A DNA stretch of 53,452 nucleotides from Opitutus sp. (lineage in GTDB: Bacteria; Verrucomicrobiota; Verrucomicrobiia; Opitutales; Opitutaceae): assembly GCA_013821985.1 (NCBI GenBank), contig PNJQ01000016.1, positions 1-53,452 on the forward strand, in the 5' to 3' direction. This document shows positions 28,243 through 37,204 of this stretch, piece by piece (position 1 is the first letter of the stretch; each line of letters starts with the position of its first letter). The notes beneath the pieces are model-generated. The model did no database searches. It saw nothing but the letters and a program-made list of their open reading frames with translations, and was not told where the DNA came from. The position numbers were made by a program, and so were the translations under genes.

Positions 28243-28266
28243 GGCGCCGACGTCCCCGGCGGCGCC
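28243..28266. repeat. GGCGCCG...CGGCGCC spacer palindrome
   Basis: A 24-nt palindrome (GGCGCCGACG TCCCCGGCGGCGCC) lies between two divergent genes. Related copies are at 31044, 31124 and 47883. It may act as a transcription or mRNA-end structure; no function is shown. Confidence 0.65.
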
Positions 28267-28345
28267 AGCTCGCGACGTGTGCCCCAACCGAGTCGCCGCC
28301 GTTTTCCACTCGCGAGCGCCGCGCGCCTCTTCCAGAAAACCCGCC

Positions 28346-28957
28346 ATGCCCCAGCCCACGGATCCGCGCATTGACGCCTACATCGCGAAATCCGCTGCCT
28401 TCGCCCAACCGATTCTCACGCACTTGCGCCGTCTCGTGCGCCGCGCGATCCCCGAAGTCGCGGAAGACATCAAGTGGGGCATGCCGACCTTCCTCTACCG
28501 CGGGAAAATTTTCGGCAGCATGGCGGCGTTCAAAGCGCACGCGACTTTCGGCCTCTGGCACCAAGGCATGGAGAAAATCATCGCGCAGGAAATCGGCCAA
28601 ACGAGCGAGGCGATGGGATCGCTGGGGCGGCTGACGAGCGCGAAGGACCTGCCCGCCGACGCCACGCTCCTTCGCTTGATTCGCGCGGCGCGCGAACTCC
28701 ACGACTCCGGCGCGCCCATGCGCGCCAAGCCCAAATCGCGTGCCGCGCCGCCCATGCCACCCGACCTCACGGCGGCGTTGAAACCCCGGCCGGGTGCCGC
28801 GAAGAACTGGGCCGAATTCAGCCCCAGCGCGAAACGCGAATACATCGAGTGGATCACCGAAGCGAAGCGCCCCGAAACCCGCACCAATCGCCTCGAGACC
28901 ACGATCGAGTGGGTCGCCGAAGGCAAAGCACGGAACTGGAAATACGAGAGCTGCTGA
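28346..28957 (+). CDS. YdeI/DUF1801-type protein (bacteriocin-protection-like)
   Basis: A 203-aa cytoplasmic protein. The N-terminal half (IDAYIAKSAAFAQPILTHLR ... KWGMPTFLYRGKIFGSMAAF) matches the DUF1801/YdhG fold. The C-terminal quarter (FSPSAKREYIEWITEAKRPET, then TIEWVAEGKARNWKY) is the YdeI/OmpD-associated helical region with its K-R-x-x-I-x-W-I motif. The fusion of both is the standard YdeI architecture. ATG 28346 is chosen because upstream in-frame sequence is repeat-like spacer. Biochemical role is unknown; the family name comes from bacteriocin-protection annotations. Confidence 0.85.
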   Translation: MPQPTDPRIDAYIAKSAAFAQPILTHLRRLVRRAIPEVAEDIKWGMPTFLYRGKIFGSMAAFKAHATFGLWHQGMEKIIAQEIGQTSEAMGSLGRLTSAKDLPADATLLRLIRAARELHDSGAPMRAKPKSRAAPPMPPDLTAALKPRPGAAKNWAEFSPSAKREYIEWITEAKRPETRTNRLETTIEWVAEGKARNWKYESC

Positions 28958-28990
28958 GCGGCGGAGGGCGCGCGGATCGGTCCGCTTGCA

Positions 28991-29070
28991 TTTGTAGGAG
29001 CCTGCTCGCAGGCGATAAGCACCGTCGCACCGCGCACGCCAATCATCGCCTGTAAACAGGCTCCTACAAA
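28991..29070. repeat. GTAGGAGCCTGC palindromic repeat, paired copy
   Basis: Arms at 28991-29016 and 29045-29070 (TTTGTAGGAGCCTGCTCGCA and its partner CTGTAAACAGGCTCCTACAA) enclose 28 nt. It lies between the YdeI-like gene and the small EamA-like gene. Confidence 0.88.
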
Positions 29071-29167
29071 AACAGCGTTGCTCGTCGCCGGCGAATTTCA
29101 TCCGGCTGTGCCGGGAGTTCAACGCCGCGCCCTTGCACGCCCAGCCGTCGCGCTCACGCTCGCGCGC

Positions 29168-29581
29168 ATGTATTACGCGTCCCTCGCCTTGGCCGTGTGC
29201 AGCGTCGTCGGCTACCACTCCGCAATGAAGCTCGTGCCGCCGCACGTGAATCCGTTTCTGCCGCTGGCCGCCGCTTACCTGCTGGCGTTTTTGTTCTGCG
29301 TTGGCGGGCTGTTTTTCTGGCCGCAGGGCTCGCGCGCACTCAGCGAACTTCGTCCCGGCGTCCTCGCCATCGCCGTCACGGTCGTCGGCATCGAACTGGG
29401 CTTCCTCCTCGCTTACCGCGCGGGCGTCAGCGTGGGTTACGCGGCCCTCGCGGTGAATGTTGCCTCCGCGCTCGTGCTCATCCCGATTGCGCTCTGGTTC
29501 TTCAAGGACCAACTCACCGTTTCCAAAGTCGCCGGCGTCGCGCTGAGCCTCGGTGGACTCGCGCTGTTGTTGCGCAAATAA
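29168..29581 (+). CDS. Small EamA/DMT-like four-helix membrane protein
   Basis: A 137-aa integral membrane protein with four hydrophobic helices (about 3-20, 34-54, 66-86, 92-112 and a short terminal helix). The last part (LIPIALWFFKDQLTVSKVAG ... LSLGGLALLLRK) is the typical end of an EamA domain: F-x-x-x-x-x-G-x-x-L-x-x-x-G. It is half the length of ordinary DMT transporters, so it may work as a dimer, like SMR proteins. Start ATG 29168; the upstream in-frame extension is spacer. Substrate unknown. Confidence 0.78.
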   Translation: MYYASLALAVCSVVGYHSAMKLVPPHVNPFLPLAAAYLLAFLFCVGGLFFWPQGSRALSELRPGVLAIAVTVVGIELGFLLAYRAGVSVGYAALAVNVASALVLIPIALWFFKDQLTVSKVAGVALSLGGLALLLRK

Positions 29582-29597
29582 TTTTTACCGTCCCGCC

Positions 29598-29951
29598 ATG
29601 ACTCCCGCTCCGCTCAAGCCCACGATCACGTTCGAACAGTTCAGCGCGGTCGATATCCGCGTCGGCACCATCACGGCCGTCGAGGAGGTCGCTAACTCCG
29701 ACAAACTCATGCGCCTCGTCGTCGATTTCGGCGACCACACGCGTCGCATCCTCGCGGGCATCAAAAAGGAGCGCGCCAATCCGCGCGAGATCGAGGGCCG
29801 GCAGGCGTTGTTCGTCCTCAATCTGCCGTCGCGCAAGATGGCCGGCGAAATCTCGGAGGGCATGCTCTTCGATCTCGGCTACGCCGACGGCGTCTCGCCG
29901 TGCCTCGCGATGCCCGAGCACGCCGTGCCGAACGGCACCCGCGCCGGCTGA
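29598..29951 (+). CDS. tRNA-binding OB-fold protein (CsaA/EMAP-II type)
   Basis: A 117-aa protein made of a single tRNA-binding domain: FSAVDIRVGTITAVEEVANSD, then LRLVVDFG-like strand, LAGIKK and RKMAGEISEGMLF, the hallmark order of CsaA and of the C-terminal domain of methionyl-tRNA synthetase. It should bind structured RNA as a dimer; in some bacteria CsaA has chaperone-like export functions. Start ATG 29598, 17 nt after the membrane protein gene stop, so the two may be co-transcribed. Confidence 0.9.
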   Translation: MTPAPLKPTITFEQFSAVDIRVGTITAVEEVANSDKLMRLVVDFGDHTRRILAGIKKERANPREIEGRQALFVLNLPSRKMAGEISEGMLFDLGYADGVSPCLAMPEHAVPNGTRAG

Positions 29952-30080
29952 GCACGCTTCGCCACCGCACGGCATCGGACAATTTCCGTTGCGCGCCGCG
30001 GAAAATTCCCGCGAAAGTGCCGTCCGGCTGCGATTCGCGGAACCGTTCGCATCGCGGCCGTATCTGACCTCTCACGCGCC

Positions 30081-30221
30081 ATGAATTTCTCCCGCTGCCG
30101 CCTCGCCGTTTGCGCCGTCCTCTGCGCCACCCTCCTCACGGTTTCAAGCTGCGCGAACTTCCCGGCCAACCGCCCCTCCGCCCTCAAGCCGCCGCACAAC
30201 GGTCCCGCCGAGGCGCCCTGA
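30081..30221 (+). CDS. Small lipoprotein (46 aa)
   Basis: A short ORF: MNFSRCRLAVCAVLCATLLT, a lipobox-like TVSSC with Cys24, then a 22-residue Pro/Asn-rich tail ending AEAP. The hydrophobic core and Cys make export and lipidation plausible. No domain can be assigned at this length. It lies 52 nt upstream of a second, larger lipoprotein gene and may be co-expressed with it. Confidence 0.62.
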   Translation: MNFSRCRLAVCAVLCATLLTVSSCANFPANRPSALKPPHNGPAEAP

Positions 30222-30273
30222 AGCCGGCCGCCGCTCCCGTTTGCGTGGCGGGCGATTGCGGACATCGTGCCGC

Positions 30274-31029
30274 ATGAGTTTCGTGCACCGCTCATTGTGC
30301 TCGCTGGGACTTCCACTGGCGCTGCTTGTCGCGGGGTGCGGCGCGCCGCCCGGACCTCCCGTCATCCGCACGAACACGACCGAGCGCGCGCCGCCAACGA
30401 TCACCGCGACCGCCGTTCTGCTGGTGGCCGATGATCCGAGCCTCGCGCCCGCGGCACTTGAGGCAAAGCGCGAGGAGGTGTTGAAATTTCTGCGGGAGCG
30501 CGGCGAACTAACCACGCAAGACGTCGTTGTGCACGACACCGCGCGCGCGGACCGACTGATCCGCGTCGTGCTCCGTGGCGATGGAACCTATCGCGTCACG
30601 GCTTTCCGCGCCGGCGGCAAAGCCGCTCTGGCGACCAACGGGGCGCTCGCTCGCGCTGGAAGCTTTCCGCTGATCGAACCCGAGCCGCGCTGGCCGCTCC
30701 AACCCGTTTTCCCCCGCTCCTATCGACGCTATCCCGGTCTGGTCGATCCGCTCAACCCGTTCGACGATCCGTTCGGGCCCGGCGTGTCTTACTACGGTCC
30801 GTATCACCGCGACTACCTGCATCCCGCGCCGCTCTACCCGCGCTACTATCGGCCGACGCCGCCGCCCGTAATCGTGCGTCCGCTCGATCCGCCGCCCATT
30901 CGTCCGCGCGATCGCGGTTACGCCCCCCAAAGTCCGCCCACTCCGCGCGAGCCGCCACCCCCGCCGATGCCACGCCGGGATCCGCCGCCCGCGGTGCGCA
31001 ACGACGACTTTCCGCGCCCGCCGCGGTGA
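30274..31029 (+). CDS. Proline-rich lipoprotein of unknown function
   Basis: A 251-aa predicted lipoprotein: MSFVHRSLCSLGLPLALLVAGC gives a signal peptide with a LVAGC lipobox. The middle part (about 50-115) looks folded, with VVHDTARADRLIRVVLRGDG. From about residue 140 the sequence is extremely Pro/Arg/Tyr-rich, consistent with a disordered, cell-wall-spanning tail. A TTG at 30241 in frame is less likely as start since it would precede the signal peptide. I do not recognise the family. Confidence 0.72.
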   Translation: MSFVHRSLCSLGLPLALLVAGCGAPPGPPVIRTNTTERAPPTITATAVLLVADDPSLAPAALEAKREEVLKFLRERGELTTQDVVVHDTARADRLIRVVLRGDGTYRVTAFRAGGKAALATNGALARAGSFPLIEPEPRWPLQPVFPRSYRRYPGLVDPLNPFDDPFGPGVSYYGPYHRDYLHPAPLYPRYYRPTPPPVIVRPLDPPPIRPRDRGYAPQSPPTPREPPPPPMPRRDPPPAVRNDDFPRPPR

Positions 31030-31043
31030 AAGCGGATCGGGGT

Positions 31044-31147
31044 GGTCGCAGCCGTCCCGGCGGCGACAAAGGACTCGCGCACGCATGCGCCATCGCGAAT
31101 TTCTGCCGCATCCGAAGTCGTTCGGCGCCGTCGGGGACGCCGGCGCC
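31044..31147. repeat. Two GGCGCCG/GTCGCCG palindromes in a convergent spacer
   Basis: 31044-31067 (GGTCGCAGCC GTCCCGGCGGCGAC) and 31124-31147 (GGCGCCGTCGGGGACG then CCGGCGCC) belong to the same family as 28243 and 47883. They lie between the 3' ends of the lipoprotein gene and gltD, where hairpins could stop both transcripts. Confidence 0.6.
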
Positions 31148-31175
31148 CACCTTCATGCGGCGCGATTTTTCCGCC

Positions 31176-32603
31176 CTACTTCGCCGCCACCGGCGCCGTC
31201 AGGTAGCGGTGAATCCCCAGCGCGGCCTTGCGACCGTCGCGCACCGCGTGCACCACGAGGCTCGGGCCGCGCACGGAATCGCCGCCGGCGAAGACGCCGG
31301 GGAGGCTCGTCATCTGATTTCCGTCGGTCTTGAACCCGTCCCACGCATCACGCTCGATTGCCGCGAGCGCACTGCCCTCGGGAAATTTGATCGGATCGAA
31401 ACCATACGCGACGAGGATGAGGTCGGCCGCGAGTGCGAACTCCGAGTTCGGCACGGCGCGCGGCTTGCGGCGGCCGGACGCGTCGGGCGCGCCGAGTTCC
31501 ATGCGGGTGCAGCGCACCTCGATGACGTCGCCATTGCCGTTGCCGACGATCTCCGTCGGATTCGTGAGAAACAAAAACCGCGCGCCTTCCTCGGTCGCGT
31601 TGGCGTATTCCTTTTTGCTGCCCGGCATGTTCGCGAGGTCGCGGCGATAGACGCACGTGACTTCGCTCGCGCCGCTGCGCAGCGCGGTGCGCAGGCAATC
31701 CATCGCCGTGTCCCCGCCGCCGAGCACGACCACGCGTTTGCCGCGCACGTCGATCGGCACGCCATCGACGAGCGGCGAATCGACGTTTTTCTGAATGAGA
31801 AACGGCAGCGCATCGACAATGCCGCGCAGTTCCGCGCCGGGGATGTCGAGCGGCTTGGGCCGCTGCGCGCCGACCGCGAGAAACACCGCTTCGTAATCCG
31901 CGCGCAGTTGCTCGAGCGTGATGTCCCAGCCGATCTTCACGCCGAGCTTGAATTGCACGCCATGCCGCACGAGCAGTTCGATGCGGCGTTCCACGACGCT
32001 CTTCTCCAACTTGAACGCCGGGATGCCGTTCACGAGCAGGCCGCCGGGGATGAGTTGCGATTCGAAAATCGTGACGCTGTAGCCGAGCTTCGCGAGTTCG
32101 TCGGCGCACGCGAGGCCGCCCGGGCCCGAACCGATGATGGCGACGCGATGTCCGTTGGCCGGCGCCTGCACGAGCTCGAACGCGCCGTGGCGGAACGCGT
32201 ATTCGTTGATAAACCGCTCCACCGCGCCGATGGCGACGGCCTCGTTTTTCGCCGTGAGGATGCACGAGCCCTCGCAAAGTTTTTCCTGCGGACAGACGCG
32301 CGAGCAAATCTCCGGCATGTTGCTGGTCGAACGCGAGAGCGCCGCCGCGCCCAGAAAATCGCCCTGCGCCGCCAGCGCGAGCCACTCCGGGATGCGGTTG
32401 TTGAGCGGACACGCCTGCACGCAACCGGGCGTCGGGCACTGGATGCAGCGCAGCGCCTGCGCCTTGACCGTCGCCTCGTCGTATTCGGAATAGATCTCGT
32501 GAAAGTCGCACACGCGCTCCTGCGCCGTGCGTTTCGGCGGAGCGGCCCGGTTGATTTTGAACCAGGCGTATTTGTCGTTTTGCGGTTGGAGGGGAGCGGA
32601 CAT
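31176..32603 (-). CDS. gltD: Glutamate synthase small subunit-like FAD/Fe-S oxidoreductase
   Basis: A 475-aa protein: N-terminal adrenodoxin-like domain with two Cys groups (CIQCPTPGCVQACP and ICSRVCPQEKLCEGSC) for 4Fe-4S clusters, then FAD-binding GSGPGGLACADELAKLG and NADPH-binding VVLGGGDTAMDC motifs. This is the GltD architecture that passes electrons from NADPH to the large glutamate synthase subunit; related subunits serve other partners (NfnB, SudA). gltB is not in the window. ATG 32603 is chosen because the conserved sequence begins there; 52 upstream in-frame codons overlap the spacer to the divergent methyltransferase. Confidence 0.9.
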   Translation of the reverse strand: MSAPLQPQNDKYAWFKINRAAPPKRTAQERVCDFHEIYSEYDEATVKAQALRCIQCPTPGCVQACPLNNRIPEWLALAAQGDFLGAAALSRSTSNMPEICSRVCPQEKLCEGSCILTAKNEAVAIGAVERFINEYAFRHGAFELVQAPANGHRVAIIGSGPGGLACADELAKLGYSVTIFESQLIPGGLLVNGIPAFKLEKSVVERRIELLVRHGVQFKLGVKIGWDITLEQLRADYEAVFLAVGAQRPKPLDIPGAELRGIVDALPFLIQKNVDSPLVDGVPIDVRGKRVVVLGGGDTAMDCLRTALRSGASEVTCVYRRDLANMPGSKKEYANATEEGARFLFLTNPTEIVGNGNGDVIEVRCTRMELGAPDASGRRKPRAVPNSEFALAADLILVAYGFDPIKFPEGSALAAIERDAWDGFKTDGNQMTSLPGVFAGGDSVRGPSLVVHAVRDGRKAALGIHRYLTAPVAAK

Positions 32604-32761
32604 GCGTGGAATTCCGGCCTTGTCATAATGCCCGGAAGCCGCGGCCGCTGCCTCCTGCCTTTTGCGCAACGCTGCGCACGTTTTGGCCCGGTCGCCGGGG
32701 AATCGCGTGCCCGATTTTCGGGCTTTCGCGGCGCGGCCCGGCGCGCACGGTATGCGCACCC

Positions 32762-33583
32762 ATGAGCTCTGCCCCCACCGACCGCGACTACGTCCTCGGC
32801 ACCCACGACGGCGAAATCAACCGCCTCGGCCTGCAACACCGCGTGTGGCGGCCCACCATGCTCGCCGCGTGGCAACGGGCTGGGTTGACGACCGGAGCGC
32901 ACTTCCTCGATGTCGGCGCGGGGCCGGGCTTCGCGACGCTTGACGCCGCGGAGATCACCGGACCGACCGGCCGCGTCATCGCCGTCGAACGCTCGGCGCG
33001 ATTCGTCGCCTCTGCGCGCGAACGCACGCGCGAGCACGCACAGGTGAGCGTGCATGAAGTCGATCTGATGCAGGACGAAATCCCCGCGCAGGAAATCGAC
33101 GTCGCGTGGTGCCGCTGGGTGGCATCGTTCGTGGCTTCGCCCGCGCAACTCGTGCAGCGCATCGCTGCCGCACTGCGACCGGGCGGCCGGGTGGTGTTTC
33201 ACGAATACATCGACTACGCGTCCTGGCGCTACCTGCCGGCCCGTCCGCGGGCCGCCGAGTTCGTCCGCGAAGTGATGGCGTCCTGGCGGGCGGCGGGCGG
33301 CGAGCCGGACGTCGCGGATCGGTTGCCGCCTTTGCTCGCCGAACACGGCTGCCGGATCGTGCATGCGCAACCGCAGGTGTTCTGCGCGCGGCCCGCGGAT
33401 TTCACGTGGCAATGGCCGGCCGCGTTCATCGAGGTGAACCTCGACCGGCTCGTGGAACTGAAGCGCGCCGACGCCGCTTGGGCGCAGGCCGTTCGCGAAG
33501 AACTGCGCGCCGCCGAAAGCGACCCCACCTCGCTCGTCGTCACGCCGATGGTGCTGGAGTTGATTGCGGAAAAGCGCGGGTAG
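32762..33583 (+). CDS. Class I SAM-dependent methyltransferase
   Basis: A 273-aa methyltransferase with motif I FLDVGAGPGFATLD (about 42-55), an acidic residue ending strand 2 (VIAVERS) and a post-motif LRPGGRVVFHEY. The rest shows a long C-terminal cap that I cannot link to a substrate. It is divergent from gltD across a 158-nt spacer, which must hold both promoters; no clear -35/-10 stands out in the GC-rich sequence. Start ATG 32762. Confidence 0.88.
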   Translation: MSSAPTDRDYVLGTHDGEINRLGLQHRVWRPTMLAAWQRAGLTTGAHFLDVGAGPGFATLDAAEITGPTGRVIAVERSARFVASARERTREHAQVSVHEVDLMQDEIPAQEIDVAWCRWVASFVASPAQLVQRIAAALRPGGRVVFHEYIDYASWRYLPARPRAAEFVREVMASWRAAGGEPDVADRLPPLLAEHGCRIVHAQPQVFCARPADFTWQWPAAFIEVNLDRLVELKRADAAWAQAVREELRAAESDPTSLVVTPMVLELIAEKRG

Positions 33584-33630
33584 CGACGGGCGCCGTGGTG
33601 CGGGCCGCATCGTATTGTGGAGCCGCGGCG

Positions 33631-33777
33631 CCCTCGCCGCGGTGAAACGTGAAATGCGGCGAGGGCACCGCGTCCCAACAGAGAGCCTTTCAGTTTTTCT
33701 GTCGCCGGGCTCTCTGAGCCCGGTCGGCGTTTCTTCGCTCGGCGAGGGCCCTCCCGGGGTCAGCGACTCCGGCTACA
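33631..33777. repeat. Composite of two spacer palindromes
   Basis: 33631-33665 has CCCTCGCCGC facing GCGGCGAGGG. 33701-33777, read on the - strand, gives TTGTAGCCGGAGTCGCTGAC CCCGGG..., then CGGGCTCAGAGAGCCCGG: the same family as the coding elements in sucB (43191) and lpd (44652), with an extra ~27 nt in the middle. The 269-nt gap 33584-33852 holds nothing else I can support. Confidence 0.72.
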
Positions 33778-33852
33778 ATTCTTGCAAAGGCTGCATGCCT
33801 CGCGAGAGATCGCACATGAGAGCGATGACTGTGGTCTGCCCCGCCCTCGGCG

Positions 33853-35028
33853 TTACTGCAGCATCCGCACGCGGCGGTGTTTCTGGGGAAATTGCAGCGT
33901 CACGACCGTGCCGACGCCCTCCTTGCTCTCAATGCCGACGTGGCCGCCGTGATCACGCATGATGCGTTGCACGATCATCAGACCGAGACCGTGGCCGCTG
34001 ACTTTTGTCGTGTGATACGGTGAGAAGAGTTTCGACATATCTTCGGCCCTGATGCCGCTGCCCGTGTCGGCCACTGCGACATAAACGGACTCGTCGTCGG
34101 CACGCACGCGCAGGTTGAGCCGGCCGCCGGGCCCCATCGCTTCCATGGCGTTCTTCACGAGGTTGAAAAACACCTGCTTCAATTGATTCCGATCCGCCAT
34201 GATCACCGGCGTGCTGGCGGGCAGGTCACATTGAATGTCGATGTTGCGGTCCTCGAGTTCGCGCGACTGGAAGCGCAGCACGTCCTCGAGCACTTCGACG
34301 AGGTGCACCTCGGCCAAATCCGGCGGACGCGGCCGGATGGCTTCGAGGAAATTGCGGATGATGCCGTCGAGCCGCGCGACCTCGTCCTGACAAATCTTCA
34401 GTGACTCCGCGACGGCGTCGCCGTCCTTCGTGCCGCGCAGCTTTTTCAAGCGGCGCTCGGCGAGCTGGAGGTGAATCGTCAGGGAGTTGAGCGGGTTGCC
34501 TAATTCGTGCGCGACACCCGCGGCGAGCAACAGAATGGACGACACCCGCTCGTTTTCGATCAACTCCTCCGTGCTTTTTTTCTCGCGGGTGATGTCCGTG
34601 AGAATGATCGCGGAGCGCGTGGCTCCACCGGGCCCGTCGTGGAACGGCACGCGGTAGAGCCGCACGACGCGCGGCTGCGGGTAATGGAGTTCGAATTCGC
34701 GTGTGACGAGCGGTGGCGCGTCCCTGGCCTGACCGGCCGGCGTGTCGTCCTCGGCGTCGAGCGAGGCGCGCAGCCCCGGCACGACGCGCCAGAGCGATGC
34801 GCCCACCGCGCTTTCCTTCAGGCCGATGAGGCGCGTGGCCGCGTCGTTGGCGTATTCGATGTTTCCGTCGGCATCGATGACGAGCACGCCTTCCTGCAGC
34901 GTGTTGAACACCGATTCGAGCAACGCCCGCTCGCGCGCGAGGCGTTGCACGAGATTCTGCAGGTTCGCCTGATCGAGCTGATCGAGGCGACCGAGGACCT
35001 TGTCGAGGGAACTGTGCTTTTTCGCCAT
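33853..35028 (-). CDS. PAS-containing sensor histidine kinase (NtrB-like, cytoplasmic)
   Basis: A 391-aa kinase without transmembrane helices. A short coiled coil precedes a PAS domain (about 36-150: LQEGVLVIDADGNIEYAN), a HisKA domain with phospho-acceptor His174 (AAGVAHELGNPLN), and a HATPase_c domain with N box (NLVKNAMEAMG), G1 (ADTGSGI) and G2 (GHGLGLMI). This layout is that of NtrB-like partners of sigma-54 activators; the activator at 26786 is a candidate target. It follows the porin gene by 22 nt and probably shares its transcript. Confidence 0.94.
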   Translation of the reverse strand: MAKKHSSLDKVLGRLDQLDQANLQNLVQRLARERALLESVFNTLQEGVLVIDADGNIEYANDAATRLIGLKESAVGASLWRVVPGLRASLDAEDDTPAGQARDAPPLVTREFELHYPQPRVVRLYRVPFHDGPGGATRSAIILTDITREKKSTEELIENERVSSILLLAAGVAHELGNPLNSLTIHLQLAERRLKKLRGTKDGDAVAESLKICQDEVARLDGIIRNFLEAIRPRPPDLAEVHLVEVLEDVLRFQSRELEDRNIDIQCDLPASTPVIMADRNQLKQVFFNLVKNAMEAMGPGGRLNLRVRADDESVYVAVADTGSGIRAEDMSKLFSPYHTTKVSGHGLGLMIVQRIMRDHGGHVGIESKEGVGTVVTLQFPQKHRRVRMLQ

Positions 35029-35050
35029 GCGTATCCGGCTGACCGGATAC

Positions 35051-36283
35051 TCAGAACAGCACCTGCATGCGCGTCAACAGCCTGCCGCCGTCCGCCGTGC
35101 TGCCGGGCGTATCGCCGAGCAGGTAGTTGACCTGCAACTTCAGGTCGTCGCCCTTGATCAGGTAATTCAAGCCCAAGAGCCACGAGTCGATCACATCGCC
35201 GCCGCGCCGCGAATTCGGGTCGAACGATTCGCGCCGCACCACCGCCTGCAGTTTCGCCGGAAAAAGAAAATAGCCCGCCGTCACGTGCCACGCGTGCGCA
35301 TCGAAATCGGCCTGCGGCACCGCGTTGATCGGGCGGTAATTCATCTTGAGCCACTCCGCCCCGAAGTCGGCGCGGCCAACCGTAACCTGCGCATCCAGCC
35401 CGACGCCCGAGCGTTTGCCCGCGAAAGAATTGCCGGTGAAACCGAGCCCTGGGCGCGTCACCGCGGCGTCCTCTGTCCACAAACCGTTCGCGCCCACCGT
35501 GAGCCGGCCGCTCGCCGTGGCGAACGGCGTGTAGGCCACCCGCGCCGAACGTTGGAATTTGCTGTTGTCGTTCGCGCTGACGTTCGAGCCGATGCCGTTT
35601 CCGGCGACGAGCATGTAGGAGATTTTCTTGTCGAGCAGATCGCCCCACAGCGAAACCGCGAGCTGGCGACCGTCAGTCAGGCGATCGTTGCCGAGGAAGC
35701 GCTCGATCGTGAGAGTCTTCGTGTCGCTCGCGAGCTGCTCGGCGCCGAAGGCGGGCTTCAACTGGCCAAATCGCACCATGGCTCCCGGGTATTTCCGCCA
35801 ATTGATGAAGATCTCGTTACCCTGCGCGCGGTGGCCCGTGCCGGCGCTGAGCGTGTTGCCCTGCAAATCGAGTTCGGCCTTGAACTCAAAATCATCCGCA
35901 AAGCTCCCCGCGACGTAGAGGCGCGCACGGCGGAAGAAAAACCGGTCGCGCACGTCCGCCCAGCGCGGATCGGAAGCATGGCCGAACTCCGCCTGGCCCT
36001 GCAGAAAGCCGCCGACGGAAATCTTCGCTTCCTTGCCGGCGGGTTGCACGACCACCGGCGCAACTACCGCGGGCGAATCGGACGCGGCGGCGGCGTGACT
36101 CGCCGGGGAGGCCGCGGGGTTCGCAGCACCGAGTTGGCGGCGCAGTTCCGCGTTTTCCTCCGCGAGTTGCTCTAACCGCGTCTCAAGCGCCTTCAGCCGC
36201 TCTTCCACCGAGGCCTGGCCACGCGCCCACCCGGTCAGCACGGCAAACGACGTCAGAAGAAGGCAGGCGCGAAATGCTTTCAT
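35051..36283 (-). CDS. OprO/OprP-type outer-membrane porin
   Basis: A 410-aa porin: signal peptide MKAFRACLLLTSFAVLTGWA, a short coiled coil (VEERLKALETRLEQLAEENA, as in trimeric porins), an Ala/Pro linker, then a beta-barrel beginning GGFLQGQAEFG and including RRARLYVAGSFADDFEFKAE, ending in QVLF with a terminal Phe. The pattern fits the phosphate-selective porin O/P family. Start ATG 36283; a further 15 in-frame codons upstream are improbable. It is expressed with the downstream histidine kinase. Confidence 0.9.
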   Translation of the reverse strand: MKAFRACLLLTSFAVLTGWARGQASVEERLKALETRLEQLAEENAELRRQLGAANPAASPASHAAAASDSPAVVAPVVVQPAGKEAKISVGGFLQGQAEFGHASDPRWADVRDRFFFRRARLYVAGSFADDFEFKAELDLQGNTLSAGTGHRAQGNEIFINWRKYPGAMVRFGQLKPAFGAEQLASDTKTLTIERFLGNDRLTDGRQLAVSLWGDLLDKKISYMLVAGNGIGSNVSANDNSKFQRSARVAYTPFATASGRLTVGANGLWTEDAAVTRPGLGFTGNSFAGKRSGVGLDAQVTVGRADFGAEWLKMNYRPINAVPQADFDAHAWHVTAGYFLFPAKLQAVVRRESFDPNSRRGGDVIDSWLLGLNYLIKGDDLKLQVNYLLGDTPGSTADGGRLLTRMQVLF

Positions 36284-36378
36284 AAACGGGCGCAGTGAAC
36301 CGCGTCTTTTGCCGGTTCGCACGTGCAATTAATCGGCCAATGGGACTATCCGGCGTGCTGCCGCGGCGAAAAACGGAG

Positions 36379-37143
36379 CTACTCGCCAAAAAACGTCAGC
36401 TGCCCCTCGAGATCGCGCGGCTGGGCAAAGAGCTTGCGGAGGAAACTGTCCCGGTGCGCGAGGCAGCGCCCGAGCTTGAGGACCGCCTCGCGGTGCTCCT
36501 CGGTGCCGTAGCCCTTGTGCTGCGCGAAGCCGTAGCCGCCGTGGACCTTGTCGAGTTCGTCCATCATGCGGTCGCGCGTCACCTTTGCGACGATCGACGC
36601 CATCGCGATGCAGAGCGAACGCGCATCGCCGTTGACGAGTCCCTCGTGCGGATACGCGAAATGCCGCAGCGGCAGGCCGTCGATGATGATTTTGCACGAC
36701 ACCGTCGGTTGAAACGCTGCACGCTCCTCCGAACTCGCGAACAGATCCGGCTCCAGCTTCCGCTCGAACGCCGTCGGCGGATAAATCCCCTCGAGGGCGC
36801 GGCGCATCGCGAGCTTCGTGGCTCCGAGAATATTGAAGGTCTCGATCTCGGCCACATTCGCGACGCCGAACGTCGCGTGAATCTGCCGCAGGCGCACGAG
36901 TTCCTCGAACTCCCCCCACAACTCCGCGCGTTGCTCCGCGGAGAGCTGCTTGGAGTCATTGACGCGGCCCGATTTCGCGACCGCCCATTTGCACTCGAGA
37001 AATTCGCGCGACACCAACACCGCCGCCGCCACCACGGGCCCGGCCAGCGCGCCCCGCCCGGCTTCGTCCACGCCGATCAGCCCCTCGAAGCCGTAAATCT
37101 GCTTCAGGTCGAATCCGCGGAGTTGGCGGCGTTTGACGGGCAC
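36379..37143 (-). CDS. rnhB: Ribonuclease HII
   Basis: Cleaves RNA-DNA hybrids and removes single ribonucleotides from DNA. The conserved acidic residues are in VDEAGRGALAGP, NDSKQL (structural) and IIDGLPL, with the later SIVAKVTRDR region typical of RnhB. The frame is open far upstream. ATG 37239 is possible, but it would place the N-terminus across an AT-rich, promoter-like stretch and abut the ATG of the divergent gene. GTG 37143 (giving MPVKRRQLRGFDL) gives 254 aa, in the family range, and is my choice with moderate confidence. A second RNase H (HIII) lies 1.7 kb away. Confidence 0.88.
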   Translation of the reverse strand: MPVKRRQLRGFDLKQIYGFEGLIGVDEAGRGALAGPVVAAAVLVSREFLECKWAVAKSGRVNDSKQLSAEQRAELWGEFEELVRLRQIHATFGVANVAEIETFNILGATKLAMRRALEGIYPPTAFERKLEPDLFASSEERAAFQPTVSCKIIIDGLPLRHFAYPHEGLVNGDARSLCIAMASIVAKVTRDRMMDELDKVHGGYGFAQHKGYGTEEHREAVLKLGRCLAHRDSFLRKLFAQPRDLEGQLTFFGE

Positions 37144-37204
37144 GCCGCATTTGAAGGGTGGCCGACCGGCCCAGGCAAGCACCGCGGTCCGGGAAAATGC
37201 TTGC

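Noticed and set aside
36284-36378. A gene between the porin and rnhB
   Set aside because: The 95-nt gap has no plausible ORF, and no hairpin or promoter that I can support.
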